A DNA stretch of 64,000 nt from Rhodococcus pyridinivorans (GTDB lineage Bacteria > Actinomycetota > Actinomycetes > Mycobacteriales > Mycobacteriaceae), in the NCBI RefSeq assembly GCF_900105195.1, contig NZ_FNRX01000002.1, positions 2,356,001 through 2,420,000 on the forward strand. Reading direction: 5' to 3'. The stretch's first letter is position 1; every line of letters begins with the position of its first letter. Shown piece by piece: positions 16,326 to 24,864 of this stretch. The notes beneath the pieces are model-generated. The model was not told the DNA's origin and ran no database searches. It worked only from the letters and a program-made list of their open reading frames with translations. The translations under genes were made by a program, and so were the position numbers.

Positions 16326-17156
16326 GTGAGGCTTTATCGGGACAACGCGGTGGTGCTGCGCCAGCACAAGCTGGGCGAGGCCGACCGCATCGTCACCCTG
16401 CTGACGCGTCGGCACGGTCTCGTGCGGGCCGTCGCGAAGGGCGTGCGCCGGACACGCTCCAAGTTCGGCGCACGGCTCGAACCGTTCGCCCACATCGACG
16501 TCCAGCTCCACCCGGGCCGCAGTCTCGACGTCATCACCCAGGTGCAGACCCTCGACGCCTTCGCGGTGGGTATCGTCGACGACTACCCCCGCTACACCAC
16601 CGCGTGCGCGATCCTCGAGACCGCCGAACGCCTCGCCGGTGAGGAACGCGCGCCCGTGCCGCGCCTGCACGCACTCACCGTCGGCGCCCTCCGCGCGGTG
16701 TGCGACCGCACCCGGCCACCCGAACTCGTACTCGACGCCTATCTGCTGCGGGCCATGGCCTACGCGGGATGGGCGCCGGCGATCACCCACTGCGCGCGCT
16801 GCGACCGTCCCGGCCCGCACACCGCCTTCCACGTCGCCGCCGGTGGTGCGGTGTGCGTGCACTGCCGTCCGCCGGGGGCGGCCACCCCGGCCCCGGGTGT
16901 GTTGGCGCTGCTCGACGCGCTCAACCACGGACGCTGGGCCGACACCGAGGCCGCCGACACGGCGGTGCGTCGCCAGGCCAGCGGGCTCGTCGCCGCGCAC
17001 CTGCAGTGGCATCTCGAACGGCAACTGCGTTCGCTGCCCCTCGTGGAGCGCGGTCGCACCGAACCTGCGACGGGGAACCGGGTTGATGACGTCGCCCGGG
17101 GTGTCCGGCAGGATGGGGACCGTGATTCGACGACGTACCACGCCCCCATCGCCTGA
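16326..17156 (+). CDS. recO: RecO, DNA repair and recombination mediator
   Basis: A 276-residue RecO that loads RecA onto SSB-coated DNA in the RecFOR pathway. The N-terminal OB-fold is visible from [20 protein letters not shown] to the basic [15 protein letters not shown]. The C-terminal helical domain carries a CxxC...CxxC zinc site (CARCDRPGP, then CVHCRPPG). GTG start with a -10 6 nt upstream and no ribosome binding site. The 3' end overlaps uppS by 44 nt. Confidence 0.93.
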   Translation: MRLYRDNAVVLRQHKLGEADRIVTLLTRRHGLVRAVAKGVRRTRSKFGARLEPFAHIDVQLHPGRSLDVITQVQTLDAFAVGIVDDYPRYTTACAILETAERLAGEERAPVPRLHALTVGALRAVCDRTRPPELVLDAYLLRAMAYAGWAPAITHCARCDRPGPHTAFHVAAGGAVCVHCRPPGAATPAPGVLALLDALNHGRWADTEAADTAVRRQASGLVAAHLQWHLERQLRSLPLVERGRTEPATGNRVDDVARGVRQDGDRDSTTYHAPIA

Positions 17157-17919
17157 GCGGGTGATCCGGCCGCCCGACCCGCATCCGTCGGGCGCGCGAC
17201 CTCCCGTGCTGCAACCCGAGCTGATCCCCCAGCACGTGGCGCTCGTGATGGACGGCAACGGTCGCTGGGCGCAGGAGCGCGGTCTGCCGCGCACCGCCGG
17301 CCACGAACGCGGCGAGGCCGTGCTGATGGACACGGTGTGCGGATGTATCGAGATGGGCGTCGAGTGGCTCTCGGCCTACGCCTTCTCCACCGAGAACTGG
17401 AAGCGCAGCCCCGACGAGGTCCGCTTCCTCATGGGCTTCAACCGCGACGTGATCCGCCGCCGCCGCGACGAGATGCACGAGATGGGGGTGCGCGTCCGGT
17501 GGGCCGGTCGCCGTCCCCGCCTGTGGCGCAGCGTGATCAAGGAACTCGAGATCGCCGAGGAACTGACGAAGGACAACGACGTCATGACTCTCACGATGTG
17601 CGTCAACTACGGCGGTCGCGCCGAGATCGCCGACGCCGCACGGGAGATCGCCCGCCGGGTCGCGGCAGGGGAACTCGATCCCGAACGCATTACGGAGTCG
17701 ACGATCGCGCGGTATCTCGACGAGCCCGACATGCCCGACGTCGACCTGTTCCTGCGGCCCTCGGGCGAGCAGCGCACCTCGAACTTCCTGCTGTGGCAGT
17801 CGGCCTACGCCGAACTCGTCTTCCAGGACACGATGTTCCCCGATTTCGACCGGCGCGATCTGTGGGCGGCGTGCGTCGAATACGCCTCCCGCGACCGGCG
17901 GTTCGGTGGTGTGAAGTGA
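17113..17919 (+). CDS. uppS: UppS, long-chain (decaprenyl/undecaprenyl) diphosphate synthase
   Basis: A 268-residue cis-prenyltransferase making the polyprenyl diphosphate carrier for peptidoglycan and arabinogalactan. [20 protein letters not shown] holds the catalytic Asp and FPP-binding loop, [14 protein letters not shown] the second conserved block, and [17 protein letters not shown] with AYAELVF the IPP site. Starts at 17113 (ATG) or 17122 (GTG) are both possible inside recO; only a nonconserved N-terminal extension is affected. Mtb Rv2361c type. The stop overlaps the next start (GTGA). Confidence 0.94.
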   Translation: MGTVIRRRTTPPSPERVIRPPDPHPSGARPPVLQPELIPQHVALVMDGNGRWAQERGLPRTAGHERGEAVLMDTVCGCIEMGVEWLSAYAFSTENWKRSPDEVRFLMGFNRDVIRRRRDEMHEMGVRVRWAGRRPRLWRSVIKELEIAEELTKDNDVMTLTMCVNYGGRAEIADAAREIARRVAAGELDPERITESTIARYLDEPDMPDVDLFLRPSGEQRTSNFLLWQSAYAELVFQDTMFPDFDRRDLWAACVEYASRDRRFGGVK

Positions 17920-18341
17920 CCTCGCTGCGCGAGCGGATCGCGGGCGCGCTGACGCCCTTCGTCGACGTCCGCACCCCGTCGTCCGCCGCCGACGGCGACG
18001 GCTCGTTCGGATTCGACTACGGCGCCGTGCCCTTCGCGCTGCAGGTCGTCACGCTCACCGAAGGACTCGACGTGGTCTCCGTCACCGGAGTGCTCGCGTG
18101 GGATCTTCCGCTCGACGACGCCGTGCGCGGTCGGGTCGCGGCCGCCGCCGACGCCCTGCAGTTCGGCTCGGTCCACCTCATCGAACGCGAGACCGACGCC
18201 GACGTCGTGCTGCGGTACTCGTTCCCCGCGACCGGGCTCGACGACACGGCGCTGACCACCATGCTGTTGCTCGTGCTCGACGGTGCCGCCGACGCGCGTG
18301 GCGCCGTGGCCGGCACCCCCGATCCCAAGGAGAATTCGTGA
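17916..18341 (+). CDS. YbjN-like conserved protein (Rv2360c type)
   Basis: A 141-residue soluble protein with the alpha/beta pattern of YbjN/type III chaperone-like domains: [19 protein letters not shown] and [19 protein letters not shown] look like the paired strands and the C-terminal helix. It lies where Mycobacterium has Rv2360c, between uppS and the smtB-zur locus. The GTG start overlaps the uppS stop and its stop overlaps the next gene, so three genes are tightly coupled. No catalytic motif; function unknown. Confidence 0.75.
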   Translation: MTSLRERIAGALTPFVDVRTPSSAADGDGSFGFDYGAVPFALQVVTLTEGLDVVSVTGVLAWDLPLDDAVRGRVAAAADALQFGSVHLIERETDADVVLRYSFPATGLDDTALTTMLLLVLDGAADARGAVAGTPDPKENS

Positions 18342-18895
18342 CCACCACCGACATCGACGCCGAGACCACCACCGAGGAGGTCGTCGCCGCCGACGGGACG
18401 CACGCCGTCGCGATCCCCACCGAGGACGACGACATGCTGCGCGCCGCTGTGGTGGAGACGCTGTCCGAGATTCTCGAGGAAGCGCCCGAGCCCGACGAGG
18501 ACGGCGAGATCCCGATCTGGATCGACGACGTGCTCACCTACGCGACGGTCGACGCCGAGGGCGGCTTCGTGCTGCTCACCACCTACCTGGTCGAGGGCAT
18601 CACGGGCCGCACCCGCGCCGCCGAGGTCCTCGGCGACCTGCAGGTCGAGTTCCCCGAAGTCAAGTTCGTCCTCGACAAGGACCGAGTCACCGTCGAACTG
18701 CGGGTCGCGGCGTCGCCGCTCGTCCCGATCCATCTCGTGCGGGCCGTCGCGTCGCTCGTGCCGGTCGTCGAGCAGGCACGCGCATTGGCGCAGCGTCTCG
18801 GCGGAGAAGCGTCGGTCTTCGACGGTGAGGCCGAGGACGGCGAGGAGAACCTGCTCGCCGACGGCTGCGGCTGTGATGACTGCGATTGCGGCTGA
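18338..18895 (+). CDS. YbjN-like protein with a cysteine-rich C-terminal tail
   Basis: A 185-residue acidic protein, probably paralogous to the preceding one. An acidic N terminus (DIDAETTTEEVV) is followed by strands IPIWIDDVLTYATVDAEGGF and VKFVLDKDRVTVELRV, and a helix of VEQARALAQRLGGE. It ends in GCGCDDCDCG: four cysteines with two aspartates in ten residues, typical of metal binding. The GTG start overlaps the upstream stop. Being next to zinc regulators, a metal-linked role is tempting, but that is inference from the tail and neighbourhood only. Confidence 0.72.
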   Translation: MTTTDIDAETTTEEVVAADGTHAVAIPTEDDDMLRAAVVETLSEILEEAPEPDEDGEIPIWIDDVLTYATVDAEGGFVLLTTYLVEGITGRTRAAEVLGDLQVEFPEVKFVLDKDRVTVELRVAASPLVPIHLVRAVASLVPVVEQARALAQRLGGEASVFDGEAEDGEENLLADGCGCDDCDCG

Positions 18896-18910
18896 CGGCC
18901 GCGGGCCGTC
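18894..18910. terminator. Short hairpin between convergent genes
   Basis: GACGGCC-GCG-GGCCGTC, a 7-bp G/C stem overlapping the stop of the YbjN-like gene and just before the zur stop. No T-run follows. Possibly a bidirectional terminator. Confidence 0.45.
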
Positions 18911-18913
18911 GGT

Positions 18914-19330
18914 TCAGCCCTGAGCGAGGGCGCACTCGCGGCAGTTGCCGAAGATCTCCACGGTGTGGCTGACGTCGACGAAGCCGTTCGACTCGGCCAC
19001 CTCGTGCGACCAGCGTTCGACCTCCGGGCCGTCCACCTCGACCGTGAAGCCGCAGTGGCGGCACACGAGATGGTGGTGGTGCCCGGAGGAACACCGCCGG
19101 AACAACGACTCGCCGCTGTCGGTGCGCAGCACGTCGACGCTGCCGACCTCGGCGAGCGACTGCAGGGTGCGGTAGACGGTCGTCAGGCCGATGCCCTCGC
19201 CGCGCTTGCGCAGCTCGTCGTGCAGGTCCTGGGCGGACCGGAACTCCTCGGTGTTGTCGAGCAGGTCGACGATGGCGCTGCGTTGACGGGTCGAGCGGAC
19301 CCCCACGAGAGGTTTGCGGGCGGAGGTCAC
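18914..19330 (-). CDS. zur: Zur (FurB), zinc uptake regulator
   Basis: A 138-residue Fur-family repressor. The winged helix lies at residues 12-75 (TRQRSAIVDLL and GLTTVYRTLQSLAEVG). The metal-binding half has the HHHH-containing segment CSSGHHHHLVCRHCG and the structural CRECA pair near the C terminus. The His cluster and smtB linkage identify it as Zur/FurB, repressing zinc uptake genes when zinc is sufficient. The GTG start overlaps the smtB stop (GTGA), so it is translated from the smtB message. Confidence 0.92.
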   Translation of the reverse strand: MTSARKPLVGVRSTRQRSAIVDLLDNTEEFRSAQDLHDELRKRGEGIGLTTVYRTLQSLAEVGSVDVLRTDSGESLFRRCSSGHHHHLVCRHCGFTVEVDGPEVERWSHEVAESNGFVDVSHTVEIFGNCRECALAQG

Positions 19331-19710
19331 TGCGATCGTCCTTCCTGGGCGTGAGCGACGGCGTCGACGACGATGCGGGCGAGATGGTCGTCGGCCAGGT
19401 GGTAGAGCACTTCGCGTCCCGAGCGTTCGCCGCGCACGACGCCGGCGGTCTTGAGCACGCGGAGATGCTGGCTGATGAGCGGCTGGGTGACGCCGAGGGC
19501 GCCGACGAGTTCGTGCACGCAGCGGGCCGACTCGCGCAGTTCGAGCACGATCGAGATGCGGACGGGTGCCGACAGTGCGCGCAGCAGCTCACCGGCCGCG
19601 ATCAGGGCGCCGGGGGAGACATCGACCGGGGACGGCAGGGCGTCGCTGCCGATCGGGCCGCGGGCGCGCTCGCCCGTGCTGCACTCGCGTGGATCGGCGT
19701 CGATGCTCAC
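19327..19710 (-). CDS. smtB: SmtB/ArsR-family metal-responsive repressor
   Basis: A 127-residue ArsR/SmtB winged-helix repressor equivalent to Rv2358. In mycobacteria it represses the smtB-zur operon and is released by zinc. The DNA-binding helix is GVTQPLISQHLRVLKTAGVV, with the wing in RGERSGREVLYHLADDH. The C-terminal helix (DDHLARIVVDAVAH) carries the Asp/His pattern of the alpha5 zinc site. The frame extends to 19893, but the GTG at 19710 has GAGGAG upstream and leaves the promoter outside the gene. Confidence 0.88.
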   Translation of the reverse strand: MSIDADPRECSTGERARGPIGSDALPSPVDVSPGALIAAGELLRALSAPVRISIVLELRESARCVHELVGALGVTQPLISQHLRVLKTAGVVRGERSGREVLYHLADDHLARIVVDAVAHAQEGRSQ

Positions 19711-19768
19711 GGGGCTCCTCGGGGCAGGGGCGGCCGCCGGTCGGCGGGCCTTATTGCAAATCGATTCC

Positions 19769-19797
19769 ATTTTGATATGCACGGTTGTGCATGTCAA
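19769..19797 (-). promoter_or_regulatory. smtB-zur promoter with operator in the spacer
   Basis: On the minus strand TTGACA (19792-19797) and CAAAAT (19769-19774) are separated by exactly 17 bp, a near-consensus housekeeping promoter. The spacer contains the inverted repeat ATGCAC-AACC-GTGCAT (19777-19792), so a dimeric SmtB/ArsR repressor bound there would block polymerase. Likely autoregulatory site. Confidence 0.7.
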
Positions 19798-19830
19798 CCG
19801 GCGCGAATTCGAGCTGCGAACGAGGAGCGA

Positions 19831-19836
19831 TAGGCT
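19831..19836 (+). promoter_or_regulatory. -10 element upstream of glyS
   Basis: TAGGCT about 50 nt before the glyS GTG. The 176-nt gap to smtB is too short for a T-box, and none was seen. Confidence 0.4.
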
Positions 19837-19886
19837 TACAGATCGACGCATGCTGCGAAAACCCGCATCGAAGATGGAGAAACCGA

Positions 19887-21278
19887 GTGGCACCCAAATC
19901 CAAGATCGATACCGTCGCCAACCTCGCCAAGCGCCGGGGCCTGGTCTATCCCTGCGGTGAGATCTACGGCGGCACCAGGTCCGCGTGGGATTACGGGCCG
20001 CTCGGCGTGGAGCTCAAGGACAACATCAAGAAGCAGTGGTGGCGCAACATGGTCACCAGCCGCGAGGACGTCGTCGGCCTCGACTCGTCCGTGATCCTGC
20101 CGCGTCAGGTCTGGGTCGCCTCCGGCCACGTCGGTGTCTTCAACGACCCGCTCGTCGAGTGCCTGAGCTGTCACAAGCGTCACCGGCAGGACCACCTGCA
20201 GGAGGCCTACGCCGAGAAGAACAAGCTCGACGACCCCGACGCCGTGCCGATGACCGAGATCGTCTGCCCGGACTGCGGCACCAAGGGCCAGTGGACCGAG
20301 CCCCGCGACTTCAACATGATGCTCAAGACCTTCCTCGGCCCGATCGAGAGCGAGGAAGGCCTGCACTACCTGCGCCCCGAGACGGCGCAGGGCATCTTCG
20401 TGAACTTCGCGAACGTGCTCACCACCTCGCGTAAGAAGCCGCCCTTCGGCATCGGCCAGATCGGCAAGAGCTTCCGCAACGAGATCACGCCCGGCAACTT
20501 CATCTTCCGCACCCGCGAGTTCGAGCAGATGGAGATGGAGTTCTTCGTCAAGCCCGGCGAAGACGAGCAGTGGCACCAGTACTGGATCGACTACCGGATG
20601 AACTGGTACACCGATCTGGGCATCAACAAGGACAACCTGCGCCTCTACGAGCACCCGCTCGAGAAGCTGTCGCACTACTCGAAGCGCACCGTCGACATCG
20701 AGTACCGCTTCCACTTCCAGGGCAGCGAATGGGGTGAGCTCGAGGGCGTCGCGAACCGCACCGACTTCGACCTGTCGACGCACTCGAAGCACTCCGGCAC
20801 CGACCTGAGCTTCTTCGATCAGGCCACCAATGAGCGCTACACGCCCTACGTGATCGAGCCGGCGGCCGGCCTGACCCGTTCGCTCATGGCCTTCCTCGTC
20901 GACGCCTACACCGAGGACGAGGCACCCAACGCCAAGGGTGGCGTCGACAAGCGCACCGTGCTGCGCCTCGACCGTCGTCTCGCGCCGGTCAAGGCCGCCG
21001 TGCTGCCGCTCAGCCGCAACGCCGACCTGAGCCCGAAGGCCAAGGACCTCGCCGCGAAGCTGCGCCAGAACTGGAACATCGAGTTCGACGACGCCGGCGC
21101 CATCGGCCGCCGCTACCGTCGCCAGGACGAGATCGGCACCCCGTTCTGCATCACAGTCGACTTCGACACCCTCGAGGACCAGGCCGTCACGATCCGTGAG
21201 CGCGACACCATGGCGCAGGAGCGTGTGAGCCTCGACCAGGTCGAGGGCTACCTCGCGCAGCGCCTGATCGGCTGCTGA
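19887..21278 (+). CDS. glyS: Glycyl-tRNA synthetase (alpha2, eukaryote-like type)
   Basis: A 463-residue class II synthetase charging tRNA-Gly with glycine. Motif regions are visible: the N-terminal [20 protein letters not shown] glycine pocket, a zinc-like pair CLSCHKRH...CPDCGTK, motif 2 [20 protein letters not shown], and motif 3 with [10 protein letters not shown]; the C-terminal anticodon-binding domain follows. This is the single-chain dimeric form, not the alpha2-beta2 GlyQ/GlyS. The GTG start has GGAGAAA 8-14 nt upstream; longer starts lie inside the promoter. Confidence 0.95.
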   Translation: MAPKSKIDTVANLAKRRGLVYPCGEIYGGTRSAWDYGPLGVELKDNIKKQWWRNMVTSREDVVGLDSSVILPRQVWVASGHVGVFNDPLVECLSCHKRHRQDHLQEAYAEKNKLDDPDAVPMTEIVCPDCGTKGQWTEPRDFNMMLKTFLGPIESEEGLHYLRPETAQGIFVNFANVLTTSRKKPPFGIGQIGKSFRNEITPGNFIFRTREFEQMEMEFFVKPGEDEQWHQYWIDYRMNWYTDLGINKDNLRLYEHPLEKLSHYSKRTVDIEYRFHFQGSEWGELEGVANRTDFDLSTHSKHSGTDLSFFDQATNERYTPYVIEPAAGLTRSLMAFLVDAYTEDEAPNAKGGVDKRTVLRLDRRLAPVKAAVLPLSRNADLSPKAKDLAAKLRQNWNIEFDDAGAIGRRYRRQDEIGTPFCITVDFDTLEDQAVTIRERDTMAQERVSLDQVEGYLAQRLIGC

Positions 21279-21293
21279 CCGATCCGATCGACG

Positions 21294-21331
21294 CAGATGC
21301 CCTCCGGTCCCGACGGACCGGAGGGCATCTG
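21294..21331 (+). terminator. Strong hairpin terminator after glyS
   Basis: A perfect 17-bp stem (21294-21310 with 21315-21331) and a 4-nt loop (CGAC). No T-run, as is common in Actinobacteria. It also ends the convergent gene at 21360. Confidence 0.85.
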
Positions 21332-21359
21332 TCGCTTCGTAGCCGGGTGCTCGTAGCGG

Positions 21360-22004
21360 TCACCTCGTCGAGCGTCGATCGATGTACTCGAAATATCTGC
21401 GGCCGGAGATCTCCTCACCCCGCCAGATCGCCGACCATGCGAAACCGGTGACGAATCCGGTGCTCAGCCCGTAGGTGAAGGGGGTGTCCATGATCCCTTC
21501 GAAATCCAACCAGGGACGACCGCGGGTGTCCTTCACCAGGAACCGGGTCCGGCGCGGCACCTGCATCGGGATGCCGTAGGGAGTCGGCTCGGACTGGTCG
21601 CGCAGTTCAACCATCTCGAAATCCACGTCCCGGCAACGGGTTCCGTCACCGCTGCGGGTACGCAGGATCGCCGTCGTCATGAACGGTCGGTCACCGATCG
21701 CGTAGCGGCTCAACAGGATCTGCGTGTCGGCGTCGAGATCGACGATCTGGTATACGAAATGGTCGAGCGGAGCCTTCGCCGCGGGCGGCAGAGGAGTGGA
21801 CCGCATCAGATACGGGCTCGGTATCGCCCCGTACTCGAACGAGCACAGACCGTCGGCCGTGACGCTGCGACCCTGGTGGGTGAAGGTGCCCTCGTATTCG
21901 GTGAGCAACCCGAAGTGCTTGTAGAGCGGGCTGCGGAAGAACCATGAGACCGTGTCCGTGTCGGTCGGTGGCAGCGCGACGTCGACCGTTCCGAGGCGTC
22001 CCAC
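21360..22004 (-). CDS. Conserved hypothetical protein, possible N-terminal truncation
   Basis: A 214-residue soluble, beta-rich protein with no signal peptide. Recurrent strands (VSWFFRSPLYKHFGLLTEYEG, SFEYGAI, VYQIVDLDADTQILLSRYA) and a C-terminal WLDFEGIMDTPFTYGLSTGFVTGF suggest a lipocalin- or hydroxyneurosporene-synthase-like barrel, but I do not recognise the family. It starts GTG at 22004 with no obvious ribosome binding site. The frame stays protein-like for ten codons upstream (TGRYPHYELVGRLG) to a TAG at the end of the preceding gene, so the original N terminus may be lost. Confidence 0.6.
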   Translation of the reverse strand: MGRLGTVDVALPPTDTDTVSWFFRSPLYKHFGLLTEYEGTFTHQGRSVTADGLCSFEYGAIPSPYLMRSTPLPPAAKAPLDHFVYQIVDLDADTQILLSRYAIGDRPFMTTAILRTRSGDGTRCRDVDFEMVELRDQSEPTPYGIPMQVPRRTRFLVKDTRGRPWLDFEGIMDTPFTYGLSTGFVTGFAWSAIWRGEEISGRRYFEYIDRRSTR

Positions 22005-22031
22005 GAGTTCGTAGTGGGGGTAGCGTCCGGT

Positions 22032-24047
22032 CTAGAAGCGTCCTCCACTAGATCCGCCGAAGCCGCCGCCCCCGAAACCGCCCCCACCGAAACCGCCACC
22101 GAAGCCACCGCCGCGGCCGCTGTTGAGCACGCTGTTGATGAGGATGCCGCCGAGCACGGCACCGGCGACGTTGCCGCCCGACGAACCACCGCGGGGCGGA
22201 CGGTGCTGGTTGTTCCAGCGCTGCACGTCGTTCTGGGCGCTGCGCAGTGCCTGCGCGGCCAGCGACGCGGCGGACCGCGCGTACTGGATGGCGGCCGCCG
22301 GATCGGACTCGGCTGCCTGCTGCGCGGCCTGCAGGTGCCGCTGCGCCTCCGACAGGCGGGTGCGTGCCTGGGCGCCCACGACGCCGCGGCGGGTCCCGAT
22401 GAAGTCGGCCGCGGCGGTGACCTGCGCTTGCGCTGCGCTCAGATCCTGTTCGAGGCGGCGCCGCATCTCCTCGGCTTGCTGCTTCGCCTGCCGCGTCCGG
22501 GCACGCAACTCGTCGAGACGCGCATCGGCCTCGACGACCCGCGTGAAACTGCCCAGCGGGTCGGTGTGCTGCTCGGCCCGGGCGTGGTCGAGGGCTTCCT
22601 GCACGGCCTTCAGGGCGTCGACGAGTTCCGGGCCGCCCGCGTCGAGGAGTTGCTTCGCGTCGGCGACACCCTGTTCGGCGTCCTCCACCGCGGCGGGAAG
22701 CGTCGCGATCGCGCGCCGGATGTCCTCCGCCGCATGGTCGAGCGCGTCGAGCAGCGTCGCGGCATGCCCCAGTGCGCGTTCGGCCTCGCGGATCGCGCGC
22801 ACGGCGTCGCCCTGCTCACCGACCGGTCGCGCCACCGCCGTGCGTCCCTGGTCGATCGCGTTCTCGGCGAACGAGATCTCCTCCCGCGCCAGCGAGACGT
22901 TGTCGACCACCGGAGTCAGGGCGCCCGCCGGGAACTCCGAGTGCAGCTGCCCCAGAATCCGCTCGGCCTCGGGGATGCGGGCCTGCAGCGCGATCGCGCG
23001 CTGCGTGAGGCCGTCCAGACGGGCCGGGGCATCGAGCAGCAGGTTGCGCATCTTGTCGAACGCCTCGACCTGCGCATCGAGTTCGCGGTTCGCCTGCCCG
23101 CACGAGGAGACGAGTTGCACGAGCATGTCGCGCTGCTGTTCGGGCGTCTCGGGGATGTCGTCGTCGAGGCGCTGACGGATCTCGAAGGCGTTCGCCAACG
23201 CGACCTGTGCCTGCCGGTGTGCGCGGTCGAAAGGAGCCACCGCGGAGTCCCCGAATTCACCCCGGGCGAGCTCGAGCGCTTCGGCGCTGGACCGCACCGC
23301 GTTGTCGGTGTCCACCAGGAGGGTCTGTGCATACTGGTCTAGACCCTCGACCGGCAGACCGCGCAGAGCGGTCGTGTCGGCCGGATCGACCTGCGCGGCC
23401 TGCGCGGCACCGGCGTCGGCGCGCTTCCTCTTCGACCGCCGGTTGTAGGCGTAGAGCCCGGCACCACCGGCCGCGATGACACCGCCGCCGACGAGCAGCG
23501 TCGTCACCGGAGCAGCCGACGGCGTAAGGGCGTTGCTCAACCCGTCGGCCGCGCCCACGGCGGCGCCCGCCCAATCGCTGTTGCGCAGGGCCGGCACGAC
23601 GCCGGACGAGCTGATCCGGTCGCGCTCGCTCTCGGAGATCTCCGAACCCGTCGGTGTCCACAGCGCGAACTCGCGGTCGTCGGTCGCCACCGCCAGCAGC
23701 GCGGTGTCGGGACCGAAATTGCTTGCCTCCGCGGTGGCCTGCGCCCAACTGTTGTAGTCGCGTCCGTCGAAGCTCGACACGTAGGTCACCCACAACTGCA
23801 GGCCGTGCTCGTCGTAGAGGGTGTTCGTCGCTTCCTGGATGCGTGTGACGTCGGCGTCGTCGAGCACGCCCGCGGTGTCGGTGATCGGCTGGGGGAGCCG
23901 CGAGGGTGGCTCCGCGGAGGCCGCCGCGGGAAGGAGCAGCCACGCGGTCACTGCCAGCAGGGCGGGGACGAATGCGAGCGCGGACCGTGCAGGTCGCCGG
24001 AGCGGTGCTGCAGGTCGCCGGAGCGGTGCGGCCGATACGTGTGCCAT
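22032..24047 (-). CDS. TPM-domain membrane protein with long coiled coil and Gly-rich tail
   Basis: A 671-residue protein. A signal/TM segment (SALAFVPALLAVTAWLLLPAAASA) follows a basic N terminus. An extracellular TPM (DUF477) domain starts at ITDTAGVLDDADVTRIQEA. A transmembrane helix is seen at TTLLVGGGVIAAGGAGLYAY, then a basic RRSKRKR stop-transfer. About 370 residues of heptad-rich coiled coil (many R/E/A/L/Q) follow, ending in a tail of GGGFGG repeats and GGRF. TPM proteins are tied to membrane-protein turnover or photosystem repair elsewhere; here the role is unknown. The ATG at 24047 is chosen because the frame 5' of it lacks signal character. The DNA for LRRPAAPLRRPA is a 20-bp tandem repeat (23991 and 24011). 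Confidence 0.8.
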   Translation of the reverse strand: MAHVSAAPLRRPAAPLRRPARSALAFVPALLAVTAWLLLPAAASAEPPSRLPQPITDTAGVLDDADVTRIQEATNTLYDEHGLQLWVTYVSSFDGRDYNSWAQATAEASNFGPDTALLAVATDDREFALWTPTGSEISESERDRISSSGVVPALRNSDWAGAAVGAADGLSNALTPSAAPVTTLLVGGGVIAAGGAGLYAYNRRSKRKRADAGAAQAAQVDPADTTALRGLPVEGLDQYAQTLLVDTDNAVRSSAEALELARGEFGDSAVAPFDRAHRQAQVALANAFEIRQRLDDDIPETPEQQRDMLVQLVSSCGQANRELDAQVEAFDKMRNLLLDAPARLDGLTQRAIALQARIPEAERILGQLHSEFPAGALTPVVDNVSLAREEISFAENAIDQGRTAVARPVGEQGDAVRAIREAERALGHAATLLDALDHAAEDIRRAIATLPAAVEDAEQGVADAKQLLDAGGPELVDALKAVQEALDHARAEQHTDPLGSFTRVVEADARLDELRARTRQAKQQAEEMRRRLEQDLSAAQAQVTAAADFIGTRRGVVGAQARTRLSEAQRHLQAAQQAAESDPAAAIQYARSAASLAAQALRSAQNDVQRWNNQHRPPRGGSSGGNVAGAVLGGILINSVLNSGRGGGFGGGFGGGGFGGGGFGGSSGGRF

Positions 24048-24121
24048 GGAATCGAATCTAGTGGTTCCGAGGTGAGGACGGGGTCGGCGCGTCGTCCGGT
24101 CGACGCGTTCTCGTTCGCTGG

Positions 24122-24127
24122 CAGAAT
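24122..24127 (+). promoter_or_regulatory. -10 element placing the DUF218 gene as leaderless
   Basis: CAGAAT, then 6 nt, then the GTG start. Confidence 0.35.
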
Positions 24128-24133
24128 CAGGGG

Positions 24134-24826
24134 GTGAGCACCGCATCCCGCCGCACCGGCACCACCGCGACGTACACCGGGGACGACCTCGGGGTCGGCG
24201 CGCGCATCGCGCGCTGGCTCCGGCGACTGATCATCGGGGTGCTGCTCGCCGCCGTCCTCGTCGTCGGCGGCACGGCGCTGCGGGTGTGGCAGGTCGCGCG
24301 GATCGACGACCGCACCCCCGCCGACGCCATCGTCGTGCTCGGGGCCGCGCAGTATTCGGGCACACCGTCGTCGGTTTTCGAGGCCCGCCTCGAGCAGGCC
24401 CTCAAGCTCTACGAAGCGGGAGTGTCGCCGCGGATCGTCACCGTCGGCGGCAAGCAGGAGGGCGACCTGTTTACCGAGGCCGCGGCGGGCAAGAACTATC
24501 TCGTCTCGCGCGGGGTGCCCGCCGAGTCGATCGTCGCCGTCGAAGAGGGCTCGGACACACTGCTCAGCGTCGAGGCCGTCAGCCGCGAGATGTCGGAGCT
24601 GGGCCTGTCGTCGGTCGTGCTCGTCAGCGACCCGTGGCATTCGTTGCGTACCCGGACCATGGCGCGCGACGCCGGTCTCGACGCCTGGACCGCTCCCACC
24701 CGCCAGGGTCCGGCGGTGTTCACCCGCGAGTCGCAGCTGCACGGCATCGCCCGCGAGACCGGCGCGTTGATCTGGTACCAGATCACCCACTTCTCCGCCG
24801 ATTTCCCGTACACGGCGCAGCAGTGA
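24134..24826 (+). CDS. SanA/YdcF-like DUF218 membrane-anchored protein
   Basis: A 230-residue protein with one N-terminal TM helix ([20 protein letters not shown]) and an outward DUF218 domain. The domain signature is [15 protein letters not shown], with [24 protein letters not shown] and later [19 protein letters not shown]218 proteins are linked to envelope barrier function and vancomycin sensitivity (SanA) and may bind nucleotide-like ligands; the exact reaction is not established. The GTG at 24134 lacks a ribosome binding site but has a -10 6 nt upstream. It precedes dgt by 38 nt, so co-transcription is likely. Confidence 0.85.
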   Translation: MSTASRRTGTTATYTGDDLGVGARIARWLRRLIIGVLLAAVLVVGGTALRVWQVARIDDRTPADAIVVLGAAQYSGTPSSVFEARLEQALKLYEAGVSPRIVTVGGKQEGDLFTEAAAGKNYLVSRGVPAESIVAVEEGSDTLLSVEAVSREMSELGLSSVVLVSDPWHSLRTRTMARDAGLDAWTAPTRQGPAVFTRESQLHGIARETGALIWYQITHFSADFPYTAQQ

Positions 24827-24864
24827 GGCGGAACGTAGGGTCTTCGGTGACGGAAGGCAGTGTG

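Noticed and set aside
14247..17333. 1028-codon minus frame spanning TetR, amidase and recO
   Set aside because: Only its last 191 codons (from 14822) are the TetR gene; the rest is antisense or out of frame with the amidase.
19711..19886. T-box or riboswitch for glyS
   Set aside because: The gap is short and occupied by the smtB promoter. No specifier loop or antiterminator sequence seen.
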